DNA from: an uncultured Halomonas sp.
GTDB lineage: Bacteria; Pseudomonadota; Gammaproteobacteria; Pseudomonadales; Halomonadaceae
Length of the DNA stretch: 64,000 nucleotides
NCBI RefSeq assembly: GCF_947500835.1
Contig: NZ_CANMTQ010000005.1
Span: forward strand, 1-64,000
Reading direction: 5' to 3'
How positions within the stretch are numbered: position 1 is the stretch's first letter; each line of letters begins with the position of its first letter. The notes under the pieces were generated by a model that was not told the origin of the DNA, searched no databases, and was given only the letters and a program-made list of their open reading frames with translations. Of the stretch, positions 43,109-52,658 are shown one piece after another. Both the position numbers and the translations under genes were made by a program.

Positions 43109-44821
43109 ATGAACGGAATTCCCTCGGCCATAAAAGACATGAAACTCAAGACCCGCTTGATGGCAGGGTTCTGCGTTGTCATTGCCCTTACGGTAATACT
43201 TACCGGTATCGGCATCTTCCAGGTCAGCGCCATCGATCAGGGCCTGACCATCATCAACGATGTAAACAGCGTGAAGCAGCGTCATGCCATCAACTTTCGC
43301 GGCAGTGTACATGACCGCGCCATCGCTTTGCGGGATATTACCCTGGTCGAGGATCGTGCCTCCCTAGATGCTCAGCTTGCGCTTATCACGAAGCTCGAAG
43401 GCGATTACCAGGCAGCAGCTACAGGCATGCAGGCGATGTTCGCTAAGCGCAGCGACATTACCCCTGCAGAGCATCAAGCACTCGAAAACATCAATCAGAT
43501 CGAAGGTCTTGCTCAGCCGCTGGTCAAACAGATCATCGATCAGCGTCTGGCGGGTGATATCGAGGGCGCAAGAGAATTGCTCTTGAATGACGTGGGGCCG
43601 CTGTTCGCCAACTGGCTGAAAACCATCAACGTATTCATCGATCTTCAGGAATCGATGAATCAGGTTGAAACTGCTTCTGCTCGGGACATGGCCAGCGGAT
43701 TCCAGATGCTGATGCTGGCACTGTGCGGTGCGGCTGTGGCGATTGGCCTTGCGGTCGCGTTCCTGCTGACACGCTGGCTGCTCCGCTCTCTGGGCGCCGA
43801 ACCGCAACAGGTTAAGGGCTTTGCCGAGGCTATCGGACGGGGTGAACTGGCGACAAAAGTTCAGCTGCGCGACGGCGACCGCCATAGCATCATGGCCAGC
43901 CTCTTGATAATGGCAAGGCAGCTACAGTCCACGGTCTCGAATGTACGCGATTCGGCCCAGTCAGTGGCAGCCAGTAGCGAGCAGATCGCCAAGAGCAACA
44001 ATGAACTGGCTTCACGTACCGAGCAGCAGGCAAGCTCGCTGGCAGAGACAGCGTCTTCCATGGAGGAGCTTGGCAGTACCGTACATCAAAATGCCGATAA
44101 CGCCCGCCAGGCCAGCGAGCAGGCCAACAATGCTTCACAGGTCGCTGTGCGCGGTGGTGAAGTCGTGGGTCAGGTCGTCGATACCATGAATGATCTCAAC
44201 GAGCGTTCAAAGGAAATCGTCGAAATCATCGGCATGATCGATTCGATCGCCTTCCAGACCAATATCCTGGCGCTCAACGCCTCGGTGGAAGCCGCCCGTG
44301 CCGGCGAACATGGACGCGGCTTTGCCGTGGTAGCGAGCGAAGTGCGTCTACTGGCCCAACGCAGTGCGGATGCCTCCAAACAGATCAATACGCTGATCAC
44401 CGGCAATCTAAAACGCGTCGAGGAAGGTTCGGAGCTGGTCGCTGAAGCCGGTCGAACTACCGAGGAGATTGTGGCATCGATCAAGCGGGTCACCCAGATC
44501 ATGGAGGAGATCAGCAGTGCCAGCGCCGAACAGAGCGATGGCGTGCAACAGGTCAGCGAAGCGGTCACGCAGATGGATCAAACCACCCAGCAAAACGCCT
44601 CCTTGGTAGCAGACAGCGCCAGCGCCGCCAATCATTTGAGCAGCCGTGCACAGCAACTCATCCAGGCAATGGCGATCTTCAAGCTGGAAGAAGGCGTCTC
44701 GAAAGCCGCCACTATAAAAACGGTATCAAGACCTGCAACCAAGCCGGCTGCCACATCGTCCACTCATGTTGCTACCCGTCCCAGGCAGACAGCGCGCAAT
44801 GAGGAGTGGGAGAGCTTCTAG
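43109..44821 (+). CDS. Methyl-accepting chemotaxis protein with CheR/CheB tether
   Basis: A 570-residue Tsr/Tar-like receptor. The first membrane helix is about 17-38, a periplasmic four-helix bundle follows, the second helix is about 205-227, then HAMP and the signalling domain with [21 protein letters not shown] flexible Thr/Ala-rich tail ends in EEWESF, whose last five residues fit the xWxxF pentapeptide that binds CheR and CheB. This marks a high-abundance receptor able to help others adapt. GGAG eight bases upstream supports this ATG over an in-frame start 36 bases earlier. A strong terminator follows. Confidence 0.92.
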   Translation: MNGIPSAIKDMKLKTRLMAGFCVVIALTVILTGIGIFQVSAIDQGLTIINDVNSVKQRHAINFRGSVHDRAIALRDITLVEDRASLDAQLALITKLEGDYQAAATGMQAMFAKRSDITPAEHQALENINQIEGLAQPLVKQIIDQRLAGDIEGARELLLNDVGPLFANWLKTINVFIDLQESMNQVETASARDMASGFQMLMLALCGAAVAIGLAVAFLLTRWLLRSLGAEPQQVKGFAEAIGRGELATKVQLRDGDRHSIMASLLIMARQLQSTVSNVRDSAQSVAASSEQIAKSNNELASRTEQQASSLAETASSMEELGSTVHQNADNARQASEQANNASQVAVRGGEVVGQVVDTMNDLNERSKEIVEIIGMIDSIAFQTNILALNASVEAARAGEHGRGFAVVASEVRLLAQRSADASKQINTLITGNLKRVEEGSELVAEAGRTTEEIVASIKRVTQIMEEISSASAEQSDGVQQVSEAVTQMDQTTQQNASLVADSASAANHLSSRAQQLIQAMAIFKLEEGVSKAATIKTVSRPATKPAATSSTHVATRPRQTARNEEWESF

Positions 44822-44857
44822 GTAAACACGCCGAGGGTAACGGGAACTTCATCCACC

Positions 44858-44891
44858 AAAGCAGAACGCGGCCAAGGCCGCGTTCTGCTTT
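44858..44891. terminator. Strong terminator between convergent genes
   Basis: A very stable hairpin: AAAGCAGAACGCGGCC pairs with GGCCGCGTTCTGCTTT around a two-base centre, followed by CTTTATT. With A residues before and T residues after the stem it can end the chemoreceptor transcript on the plus strand and the alcohol dehydrogenase transcript on the minus strand. Confidence 0.9.
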
Positions 44892-44922
44892 CTTTATTAC
44901 AGCGATTCGTCTTGCGCATGGC

Positions 44923-45951
44923 TCAACTTGTCATATCCATTACCACCCGCCCTTCGATCTTGCCCTCCATCATGCGCGAGAGGATGTCGTTGATGTTTTC
45001 CAGCTTGTCGGTGGAAACCGTCGCCTTGACCTTGCCGTCTGCAGCGAATTGCAGTGACTCCTGCAGATCGCTGCGGGTACCCACGATGGACCCACGCACC
45101 GTGATGCCGTTGAGTACCGTCTCGAAGATCGGCAACGGGAAGTTCCCCGGCGGCAAGCCATTGAGGGAGATGGTGCCGCCGCGGCGTACCATGCCCTGGG
45201 CCTGTTCGAAGGCCTTTGGCGAGACCGCGGTGACCAGCACGCCATGAGCACCCCCGATCTCTTTCTTCAGATAGGCGACCGGATCGGTCTTCATCGCGTT
45301 GACCGTGACCGTGGCCCCCAGACGTTCCGCCAGGGCCAGCTTGCCATCGTCGATGTCCACCGCGGCCACGTTCAGGCCCATGGCCTTGGCGTACTGCACC
45401 GCCATGTGACCCAGCCCGCCGATGCCAGAGATCACCACCCACTGCCCCGGCTTCGTGTCGGTCATCTTGAGGCCCTTGTAGACCGTCACCCCGGCGCACA
45501 GCACCGGCGCGATATCGACGAAATCGACGCTATCCGGCAGATGGCCGACATAAGCCGCCTCGCCCACCGCATAGTCGGCAAAGCCGCCATTGACCGAGTA
45601 ACCGGTATTCTGCTGGGATTCACACAGTGTTTCCCAGCCCCGCAGACAGTGTTCGCAATGACCGCAGGCGGAATAGAGCCAGGGAATGCCGACCCGATCG
45701 CCCTCCTTGACGTAGTCGACGCCTTCGCCCACCGCCGCCACATGACCGACGCCTTCGTGGCCGGGAATGAAGGGCGGTGACGGCTTGACCGGCCAGTCGC
45801 CGTGGGCTGCATGCAGATCGGTGTGACAGACCCCGGAGGCGGCGATCTTGACCAGCACCTCGCCCTTGCCGGGACGCGGCACCTCGACTTCCTCGATTTC
45901 CAGCGGTTCGCCGAAGGCGCGAACCACAGCAGCTTTCATCGTCTTGTCCAT
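44923..45951 (-). CDS. adhP: Zinc-dependent alcohol dehydrogenase, AdhP-like
   Basis: A 342-residue medium-chain alcohol dehydrogenase. The catalytic zinc ligands are in [10 protein letters not shown] (Cys, Asp), PGHEGVG (His) and later VLCAGVT (Cys). The structural zinc site is [15 protein letters not shown] with four cysteines. The NAD-binding motif is [13 protein letters not shown]. It oxidises ethanol and other primary alcohols to aldehydes. AGGAG eight bases before the ATG decides the start; the frame is open 14 codons upstream. The aldehyde dehydrogenase gene upstream on the same strand probably takes up its product. Confidence 0.9.
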   Translation of the reverse strand: MDKTMKAAVVRAFGEPLEIEEVEVPRPGKGEVLVKIAASGVCHTDLHAAHGDWPVKPSPPFIPGHEGVGHVAAVGEGVDYVKEGDRVGIPWLYSACGHCEHCLRGWETLCESQQNTGYSVNGGFADYAVGEAAYVGHLPDSVDFVDIAPVLCAGVTVYKGLKMTDTKPGQWVVISGIGGLGHMAVQYAKAMGLNVAAVDIDDGKLALAERLGATVTVNAMKTDPVAYLKKEIGGAHGVLVTAVSPKAFEQAQGMVRRGGTISLNGLPPGNFPLPIFETVLNGITVRGSIVGTRSDLQESLQFAADGKVKATVSTDKLENINDILSRMMEGKIEGRVVMDMTS

Positions 45952-45980
45952 GGTGCTTTCTCCTGACTTGCTCTCGAAAA

Positions 45981-46007
45981 GAGGCGGCATCACCTCATTA
46001 CCGCCTC
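45981..46007 (-). terminator. Hairpin between exaC-like and adhP-like genes
   Basis: GAGGCGG pairs with CCGCCTC around a 13-base loop, and on the minus strand the stem is followed by TTTT. It lies just past the aldehyde dehydrogenase stop codon and upstream of adhP. It could lower expression of the second gene relative to the first, or end transcription. Confidence 0.55.
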
Positions 46008-46025
46008 AGTGGCTTGACGTGAGGT

Positions 46026-47546
46026 TCAAAAGAAGCCCATCGGGTTTATGTCGTAGCTGACCAGCAGATTCTTGGTCTGCTGGTAGTGTTCGAGGGCCAT
46101 CTTGTGGGTTTCGCGGCCGATGCCGGATTTCTTGTAGCCGCCAAACGCCGCATGAGCCGGATACTGGTGATAGCAGTTGGTCCAGACGCGCCCGGCCTGG
46201 ATACCGCGGCCCATGCGAAAGGCGACGTTCATGTCCCGGGTCCAGACGCCGGCGCCGAGGCCAAACTCGGTATCGTTGGCAATCGCCAGGGCTTCCGCCT
46301 CGTCCTTGAAGGTGGTCACGGAAACAACCGGGCCAAAGATCTCCTCCTGGAACACCCGCATCTTGTTGTTGCCCTTGAACAGGGTCGGCTGAATGTAATA
46401 GCCGCTGGAGAGTTCCGAATCGAGACTCTCCTTGCCGCCGCCGGTCAGTATCTCGGCTCCCTCCTCCCTAGCAATGTCCATGTAGGACATGATCTTGTCG
46501 AACTGCTCCTCGGAGACCTGGGCGCCCACCTGCACCTCGGTATCCAGCGGGTTGCCACGCTTGATGGCCTGAGTGCGCTCCATGACCTTGGCCATGAAGT
46601 CGTCGTACATGCTCTCTTGCACCAGTGCCCGAGAGGGGCAGGTACAGACCTCGCCTTGATTCAAGAAAGCCAGCACCAGCCCTTCCACCGCCTTGTCGAT
46701 GAACTCCGGCTCAGCGTTCATGATGTCGGCAAAATAGACGTTAGGCGACTTGCCGCCCAGTTCCACGGTGGAGGGAATGATGTTCTCGGCGGCACACTTC
46801 AAGATGTGAGAGCCGATTGGCGTGGAGCCGGTGAAGGCAATCTTGGCGATGCCCTTGTGAGTCGCCAGTGCCTGCCCGGCTTCCTCGCCGTAGCCGTTGA
46901 CGATATTTAGCACACCTGCTGGCAGCAGATCGCCAATCAGCTCTATTACCTTCAAGATCGACACCGGGGTCTGCTCCGCGGGCTTCAATACCACGCAGTT
47001 GCCCGCCGCCAGGGCCGGGGCCAGCTTCCAGGTGGCCATCAGGATCGGGAAGTTCCAGGGAATGATCTGGCCCACCACGCCCAGCGGTTCGTGGAAGTGA
47101 TAGGCCACGGTGTTTTCATCGATGTCTGCCGCGGTGCCTTCCTGGGCGCGGATACAGCCGGCGAAGTAGCGAAAGTGATCCACCGCCAGGGGCAGATCCG
47201 CGTTCAGCGTCTCCCGCACCGCCTTGCCGTTGTCCCAGGTCTCGGCGACGGCGAGCATCTCCAGGTTCTGCTCGATGCGATCGGCAATCTTGAGCAGGAT
47301 GTTGCTGCGCTCCGCGGCCGAGGTCTTGCCCCAGGCCGGCGCGACCTTGTGCGCGGCATCCACCGCCTTGTCGATATCCTCTGAGGTGGATCGCGCCACC
47401 TCGCAGAACACCTCGCCGGTGACCGGCGTGACGTTGTCGAAGTACTGGCCCTTGACGGGATCGACGAATTCGCCGTTGATGTAATTGCCGTAGCGCTTGT
47501 CGAAGCTTACCAGCGAATCGCTGGTGCCGGGGTTGGCATAGATCAT
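46026..47546 (-). CDS. exaC: Aldehyde dehydrogenase, ExaC/AldA-like
   Basis: A 506-residue NAD+-dependent aldehyde dehydrogenase. [20 protein letters not shown] is the cofactor site, FTGSTPIGS follows, the catalytic glutamate is in VELGGKSP (about E262) and the catalytic cysteine in [11 protein letters not shown] (about C301). The CTCPSR variant and the start [20 protein letters not shown] are typical of the acetaldehyde dehydrogenase group. AGGAG seven bases before the ATG decides the start; the frame is open 44 codons further. With adhP downstream it makes an ethanol-to-acetate pair. Confidence 0.9.
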   Translation of the reverse strand: MIYANPGTSDSLVSFDKRYGNYINGEFVDPVKGQYFDNVTPVTGEVFCEVARSTSEDIDKAVDAAHKVAPAWGKTSAAERSNILLKIADRIEQNLEMLAVAETWDNGKAVRETLNADLPLAVDHFRYFAGCIRAQEGTAADIDENTVAYHFHEPLGVVGQIIPWNFPILMATWKLAPALAAGNCVVLKPAEQTPVSILKVIELIGDLLPAGVLNIVNGYGEEAGQALATHKGIAKIAFTGSTPIGSHILKCAAENIIPSTVELGGKSPNVYFADIMNAEPEFIDKAVEGLVLAFLNQGEVCTCPSRALVQESMYDDFMAKVMERTQAIKRGNPLDTEVQVGAQVSEEQFDKIMSYMDIAREEGAEILTGGGKESLDSELSSGYYIQPTLFKGNNKMRVFQEEIFGPVVSVTTFKDEAEALAIANDTEFGLGAGVWTRDMNVAFRMGRGIQAGRVWTNCYHQYPAHAAFGGYKKSGIGRETHKMALEHYQQTKNLLVSYDINPMGFF

Positions 47547-47849
47547 GACGAGACTCCTGAGAGTGTTATGGTTGTACTGGTCCATTGACAGTGTTGGACA
47601 CGCCAGCGAAACACGACATACTTCCTTGGCAGGAACATGCCTCCTCCTTTGGTAGGAGTTGCAAGGAAGCAGAGGCAATCAGGATAAGTGATGCACTTCC
47701 TGTAGATCGTAGACCGGCGTGGGAATTCCTTCCATTCGTGTCTTGAGCTGCAGGATCAGGTAGTGGGCGTAGTGGCTCAACTGGTGCAGGTTGCCACTGA
47801 TGATCAGCGCTAGAACGCCTGGTGCGCAATCTGGAGATCAACCCAGCCT
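47547..47849. other. Intergenic gap between divergent genes
   Basis: 303 bases between the aldehyde dehydrogenase and the ABM-domain gene. An inverted repeat CTTCCTTG ... CAAGGAAG (47621-47628 and 47662-47669) encloses a smaller CTCCT/AGGAG pair and could be a regulator site or an mRNA hairpin in the leader of the dehydrogenase gene. Sigma-54 type promoter elements were looked for because ethanol genes often use them, but no convincing -24/-12 pair was found. Confidence 0.4.
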
Positions 47850-48383
47850 ATGAACGAAAGCCACTCCGTAACCGCGGTGATTACGCGTTGTGTTGTTCCG
47901 GGCCGCGAACAAGACTATCGAACCTGGGTGCACGATGTGGGGCAAGTCGTCAAACAGTTCCCCGGACACCAGGGGGTTACCTACAAGATTCCAGGGGAAG
48001 GCAACGAGTGTCATGTCATTTTTCGCTTCGATACGGTTGAACATTTGCAAGACTGGGAGGAATCGAAGGAGCGCAAACATTGGCTCGGGAAACTGGAGGG
48101 CATCGTCAAGGGTGAGCCGCGTGTGGACCGCCTGACCGGAATCGAGTTCCTGTTTCGGGATCAGCTCCATCCGAAGGCTCACAAGATGGTATTCGTGCTG
48201 ACGATCGTCGTTTTTTTGTTGTCGCTTGTTCTGGGTCCGCTTTTTTCACTGCTGAATACGGCATTGCCTATCGTTCCCGATTGGCTATTGCTGCTGGCCC
48301 GAGTTGTCGTGCAAATATCATTGCTGACCTATGTATTTATGCCCCACATCACACGGCTGCTGGCAACCTGGCTTGCACGCTAA
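47850..48383 (+). CDS. ABM-domain protein with membrane anchor
   Basis: A 177-residue protein. The N-terminal half (about 1-100) is an antibiotic-biosynthesis-monooxygenase-like ferredoxin-fold domain (VTAVITRCVVPGREQDYRTW and HVIFRFDTVEHLQDWEESKE). The C-terminal half has two membrane helices (about 112-135 and 145-168). Proteins of this shape are common and uncharacterised; an enzymatic role is uncertain. It is convergent with the thiamine transporter genes. Confidence 0.78.
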   Translation: MNESHSVTAVITRCVVPGREQDYRTWVHDVGQVVKQFPGHQGVTYKIPGEGNECHVIFRFDTVEHLQDWEESKERKHWLGKLEGIVKGEPRVDRLTGIEFLFRDQLHPKAHKMVFVLTIVVFLLSLVLGPLFSLLNTALPIVPDWLLLLARVVVQISLLTYVFMPHITRLLATWLAR

Positions 48384-48480
48384 GCCTCACCTTCTTCAAT
48401 GATCGAGGGCCTGAATCGCTTCTACGAAGTGCAGCGATGCATGCTTGCGGTTTCACCAGGCAATAACGCAGACCGGCGCC

Positions 48481-49134
48481 TCAGCCGCTGGTTACCAACT
48501 GCCCTTCCTCGAGCCGATAGCAGCGATCCGCCAGGGCCTGGATGTCCTCCGGATCGTGGCTGACCAGCAGTACCGCCACGCCTTCCTGCTGTTGGCGCTT
48601 GACCAGACCCCACAGTACTTCTCGATTGGCGTAGTCCAGACCGCTGAAGGGTTCGTCCAGCAGCAGCATTCTTGGCTGGCGCAGCAGCGCCCGGAGCAGC
48701 GCCACCCGCTGGCGCTGGCCGCCGGAAAGCTCTCCAGGCAGCCGGTCCTGCAGGCCGCCTAGACCAACATCGATGAGTCCTTGATAAATCCGCTCGCGTT
48801 GAGCCTCGTTCAAGCGCAGATTGGCGGCCAGCCCAAGACCGATATTCGCCCAGACCGGCAGGTGCTCGAAGAGATTGTGCTCCTGAAACACCGTGGTCAT
48901 GCCCCGCTCCCAGGGCGGCTTGGTCAGCAGGCTTTCCTCGTTCCAGGCAAGCGTGCCACCGCTGGGCTCGAGAAAACCTGCCAGCAGATTGAGCAGCGTG
49001 CTCTTGCCGGAGCCGGAAGGCCCTTGAATTGACAGGCACTGTTTGGGCCTCAAGGCAAAAGTGAAGCTGAAATCCGGCGTCTCCCCCGGATCCTGGCGAT
49101 CGTAGTGAAAACTCAGGTCATCGCAGTGCAGCAT
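48481..49134 (-). CDS. thiQ: Thiamine ABC transporter ATP-binding protein
   Basis: A 217-residue ATPase. Walker A is GPSGSGKST, the signature LSGGQRQRVALLRAL, Walker B LLLDEPFSGLD, and the H-loop VSHDPEDI. The sequence HCDDLSFHYDRQDP at the start and FQEHNLFEHLPVWANIGLGL fit ThiQ. It powers uptake of thiamine or thiamine pyrophosphate by ThiP and ThiB. The start overlaps the end of thiP by 17 bases, so the three genes are one operon. Confidence 0.9.
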   Translation of the reverse strand: MLHCDDLSFHYDRQDPGETPDFSFTFALRPKQCLSIQGPSGSGKSTLLNLLAGFLEPSGGTLAWNEESLLTKPPWERGMTTVFQEHNLFEHLPVWANIGLGLAANLRLNEAQRERIYQGLIDVGLGGLQDRLPGELSGGQRQRVALLRALLRQPRMLLLDEPFSGLDYANREVLWGLVKRQQQEGVAVLLVSHDPEDIQALADRCYRLEEGQLVTSG

Positions 49135-50797
49135 GAGCGGGTTCCGGTCGGCGTTTCCAAGGGTAGCGCGGCGTACGGCGGGTCAGCATCGAGACAAGAC
49201 CGAATACCGCCACCACGCTGATCAACAGCACCAGGGCGGTAGCGGCGGCGTTCTGCCAGCGATAGCCGCCGAGTTCCTGATACAGCAGCATGGGTAGCGT
49301 CGGCGCGGCGGGACTGCCGAACAGGGCGATGACGCTGAAATCCCCAAGCGACAGGGTCATGGCGTAGGCCAGGGCCAGACCCAGCGGCCGGCGCAGACGC
49401 GGCCACAGCAGCCAGCGAAAACGTGGCCAGCCGTGAATATCGAGCTGCTGCGCCACGCGACGCTGAGCCATGGGCAGTTCCAGCAGCGCCCCGCGCAATA
49501 CCTGCATGGCGAAGGGAAGCGCCATGAAGGCGTTCACCAGCACCACCAGAGCGTAGCCTTCGAGGCCACCGCCGAGACTCGGGCGTAACAAGAGAAAAAG
49601 CCCGGTGCCCAGCACCAGGGCCGGCAGTACCAGGATCAGCTGACCGCTGCCCTCGATCATCCCGCCGAGGAAGCGCCTTCCCCGGGCACGCAGCCAGCCG
49701 CTGCCGCCGAGTAGCGCCAGCGCCAGCAGTACCGCGCCAATCCCGGCACCCAGCGCCATCACCAGGCTTCGCAGGGTCGCCGGCCACAGACGCTGCTGGG
49801 TGAGAATATCCGGCAACCCGCCTAGCCCCGCCAGCACCACCGCAATCAAAGGCGGCAAGAGCAGCAGCGCCAGCCCACCGATACTCAGGCCATCCGTCAG
49901 CCAGGATAGGCCCTGGGCATCCCGGCGACGCCACTTGGTGAAAAGCGCCGCCTGACTATCCCCGGCGATCAATGAGGGCGCGCCGCCCTGAGCGATGGCC
50001 AGACTCCACAGCCCCAGACAGATCACCAGCTGGGTCAGTGCCAGCAATGCCGCCAGGGCCAGGTCGTTGTCAAACTTGAGCGCCTGATAGAGCGCCACTT
50101 CCAGGGTACTGCTACCCGGCCCGCCGCCCAGGGTCATGACGATGGCGAAGCTGGTGAAACATAGCGTGAAGACCAGCGCCGCCAGCCGTGGCAGCAAACG
50201 CCGAATCGCCGGCCATTCCAGGGTGCGCCAGATGGCCAGTCGCGAAAGTCCCAGCTGGGCCACCAGCCGCCAGTGCACCGCCGGCGAGCGCTCCAGTTCC
50301 TGCAGCATCAGCCGCGCCGCCAAGGGCAGATTGTAGAACACATGAGCCAGCACGATGCCGGACAGGCCGTAGAGATAGCCGGAGGGCGAGCCGGTCAGCC
50401 ATTCCCAAAGCGGCGCCGCCCAGCCCTGGCGCCCGTGCACCGCCACCAGGCCGAACAGGGCGATCAGGCTGGGGATCACCAGGGATAGCTCCATGGCCCG
50501 CAGCAAGAGTCCCCGGCCGGGAAAGCGTGGCCGTCGCGCCAGGGCCAGCGCTACCGGAATACCCAGTCCCAAGGCCAGCAGCGTGGAAAGGCTCGCCTGC
50601 CAGAAGGTGAAACGCAGCACCCCAAACAGATAGGGTTCCTGCCAGAGCATCGCCACCTGCAGGGCCGGCGCCTGCCACAGCAGGGCGATAAAGCTGCCGA
50701 GGCCCAGGCCAACGACCGCAACAAAGGCGGCCAGGCCTGCCCAGAGCGGCAGCCGGCTCAACGCATGCCGATTCAACGACTGCTGGTGTTGAGCCAT
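49118..50797 (-). CDS. thiP: Thiamine ABC transporter permease
   Basis: A 559-residue inner-membrane permease made of two fused permease domains, each with about six helices, as usual for ThiP and the related iron transporters. EAA-loop motifs are present in both halves (HWRLVAQLGLSRLAIWRTLE and AQRRVAQQLDIHGWPRFRWL). It overlaps thiB by 25 bases and thiQ by 17. Neighbouring thiB fixes the substrate group as thiamine rather than Fe(III) or spermidine. Confidence 0.9.
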   Translation of the reverse strand: MAQHQQSLNRHALSRLPLWAGLAAFVAVVGLGLGSFIALLWQAPALQVAMLWQEPYLFGVLRFTFWQASLSTLLALGLGIPVALALARRPRFPGRGLLLRAMELSLVIPSLIALFGLVAVHGRQGWAAPLWEWLTGSPSGYLYGLSGIVLAHVFYNLPLAARLMLQELERSPAVHWRLVAQLGLSRLAIWRTLEWPAIRRLLPRLAALVFTLCFTSFAIVMTLGGGPGSSTLEVALYQALKFDNDLALAALLALTQLVICLGLWSLAIAQGGAPSLIAGDSQAALFTKWRRRDAQGLSWLTDGLSIGGLALLLLPPLIAVVLAGLGGLPDILTQQRLWPATLRSLVMALGAGIGAVLLALALLGGSGWLRARGRRFLGGMIEGSGQLILVLPALVLGTGLFLLLRPSLGGGLEGYALVVLVNAFMALPFAMQVLRGALLELPMAQRRVAQQLDIHGWPRFRWLLWPRLRRPLGLALAYAMTLSLGDFSVIALFGSPAAPTLPMLLYQELGGYRWQNAAATALVLLISVVAVFGLVSMLTRRTPRYPWKRRPEPAHAALR

Positions 50798-51795
50798 TCA
50801 CGAATCCAGGCGCGGCGATTTTCCCGTACTTCCTCCGGGCTGAAGGTAAAGCCTTCCGGTTCGATCAACCGATCGAAGACCTCCGGCAGCTCGTCGCCCA
50901 GATCGATGGCGGGATACATGACATTGCCCAGGGGAATATGGCGCTGGAAATCCTCGGTGAGAATAAAGTCCATGAATTCCCGCGCAAGCTGTGGATCCTC
51001 TGCAGCTTTGGTAATAGCGGCGGTTTCCACCTGCAGGTAGTGGCCTTCCTCGAACTCCGCCGCCTGATAGCGATCCGTGTCTTCCATGGCCATGTGATAG
51101 GCCGGCGAGGTGCTGTAGGAAAGCACCATGGGCGCCTCACCGTTCATGAACAGGGAAAAATACGCCTGGCTCCAGCCGCTGGCCACGGTCAGTACATGCT
51201 TGTTGAGCTGCTGCCAGGCTTCCCCTGCTTCATCTCCATAAAGGTGTTTGATCCACAGCAGAAGCCCCTGTCCCGGCACGCTGGTGCGTGGATCGGAGAT
51301 GATCACCTTGAGGTCTTCCGGCGCCTCAAGCAGTTCCGCGAAGCTTTCCGGCGGGTTCGGCAGCGCTTCGCTGTCGTAAACGAAGGCGAACTGGCCCCAG
51401 TCGTAGGGCAGGAAGATCTCGTCGTTCCAGTCGATGGGCAGCGCCAGGGGCGTAAGATCGACGCCATGGGGTACCAGCAGATCGAGCTCCCGCGCCTCCG
51501 CTATCAGGTTCATGTCCAGGCCCAGGACAATATCCGCCTCGGTGCTCTGTCCTTCCAGACGCAGACGCTGGAGAATATCCACGCCGCCGTCCAGAGCCAG
51601 GAAATTGACGGTGCAGTTGCCGCACTGTTTCTCGAAGGCCTCCTTGACCTTGGGCCCTGGCCCCCAGTCCGCGATAAAGGAATCGTAGGTATAGACGGTC
51701 AGGGAGCGATCCTTGGCCCAGACACCGTCGGCCACAAAAAGCCCCAGGACGATGCCCAGGGCGAGAGGATTGGCGAAACGAAGCGTCTTATGCAT
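50773..51795 (-). CDS. thiB: Thiamine-binding periplasmic protein
   Basis: A 340-residue periplasmic binding protein. A signal peptide (about residues 1-27, ending VWA) precedes SLTVYTYDSFIADWGPGPKV, the hallmark start of mature ThiB, and later LPYDWGQFAFVYDSEALP and SDPRTSVPGQGLLLW. It captures thiamine or its phosphates for ThiP. It is the first gene of thiBPQ. No THI-box (TPP riboswitch) core was found in the roughly 150 bases upstream, although the leader repeats GTTGGGT twice and has a small hairpin. Confidence 0.92.
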   Translation of the reverse strand: MHKTLRFANPLALGIVLGLFVADGVWAKDRSLTVYTYDSFIADWGPGPKVKEAFEKQCGNCTVNFLALDGGVDILQRLRLEGQSTEADIVLGLDMNLIAEARELDLLVPHGVDLTPLALPIDWNDEIFLPYDWGQFAFVYDSEALPNPPESFAELLEAPEDLKVIISDPRTSVPGQGLLLWIKHLYGDEAGEAWQQLNKHVLTVASGWSQAYFSLFMNGEAPMVLSYSTSPAYHMAMEDTDRYQAAEFEEGHYLQVETAAITKAAEDPQLAREFMDFILTEDFQRHIPLGNVMYPAIDLGDELPEVFDRLIEPEGFTFSPEEVRENRRAWIREWLNTSSR

Positions 51796-51941
51796 GGCAG
51801 AACTCGGCAGCTAAGGGTTGGCTCAAGCTTACCCAACTAGCCATACTCACCCAACCACTTAAAATCTTGCTTGATTACGTATATGGCTCAGCCAGCCTCA
51901 AGCGCCGGTAAGGCATGCCCAATCATCGAGGATAAACGTGG

Positions 51942-52556
51942 CTAGAGAACCACCAGGCGATTGGGCAGTTCGTTGCGCTCATGGGTCGCCGGCACTTCGC
52001 GCTTTAAGTGTTCACCGCAGGATTCGATGCAGGTCAGGAACCCTTGCAGCGTCTGGCCTTCTTTTACCTGCTGGGTGAACGCCGCCACGATGGATTGCCA
52101 GGTGTCGTCTTTTAGACGCTTCGAGATGCCTCGGTCCACCAGGATTTCTACATAGCGCTCGGCTTCCGACACGAAGATCAGCACGCCGGTTTCATTGCTG
52201 GTGTGGTGCAAGTTCTGCTCCAGGAACTGGCGCCGGGCCAGGTTGGACGCCCGCCAGTGGCGCACGCTGCGAGGAATAAGTCGCGTTGTAATCTTGGGCA
52301 TCCTGAACAGCAGCCCCAACAGGATGAACGTGCCCCATTGGACCAACAGCAATTCCGCAGCGCTCAGCCAACCGGGAAAATAGTTGATGGCGCCGGGCAC
52401 CACTAGCGCCAAGAGCCCCGCCCATAGCAGAGGAATATAAGCATAGTCGTCTGCCTGAGCGGCAAGTACGGTGACCAGTTCCGCATCGGTCTCACGCTCG
52501 ATGCGATTGATCGCCTCCGCCACCTGGCGCTGTTCGCTATTACTCAATAAGCTCAT
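51942..52556 (-). CDS. TPM-domain membrane protein
   Basis: A 204-residue protein of the TPM (YgcG/Psb32-like) family. An N-terminal TPM part (SEQRQVAEAINRIERETDAE) is interrupted by two membrane helices (about 40-60 and 70-85), followed by the second half of the domain (ETGVLIFVSEAERYVEILVD). It is the last gene of the lemA cluster. Function unknown; TPM proteins have been linked to envelope and photosystem II assembly in other organisms. Confidence 0.8.
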   Translation of the reverse strand: MSLLSNSEQRQVAEAINRIERETDAELVTVLAAQADDYAYIPLLWAGLLALVVPGAINYFPGWLSAAELLLVQWGTFILLGLLFRMPKITTRLIPRSVRHWRASNLARRQFLEQNLHHTSNETGVLIFVSEAERYVEILVDRGISKRLKDDTWQSIVAAFTQQVKEGQTLQGFLTCIESCGEHLKREVPATHERNELPNRLVVL

Positions 52557-52658
52557 GAGGTCTTGTTCTCTCGAAGTCAGGGAGTCGCTGAATAAATTGC
52601 CGAACGGCGTAAAGCATAAGGCGTTTGGAGCCCAGTCACCGATATGAAGTAATTCCGA

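Noticed and set aside
47547..47700. Sigma-54 type promoter before the aldehyde dehydrogenase gene
   Set aside because: TGGCAG is present, but no TTGC element occurs at the required spacing.
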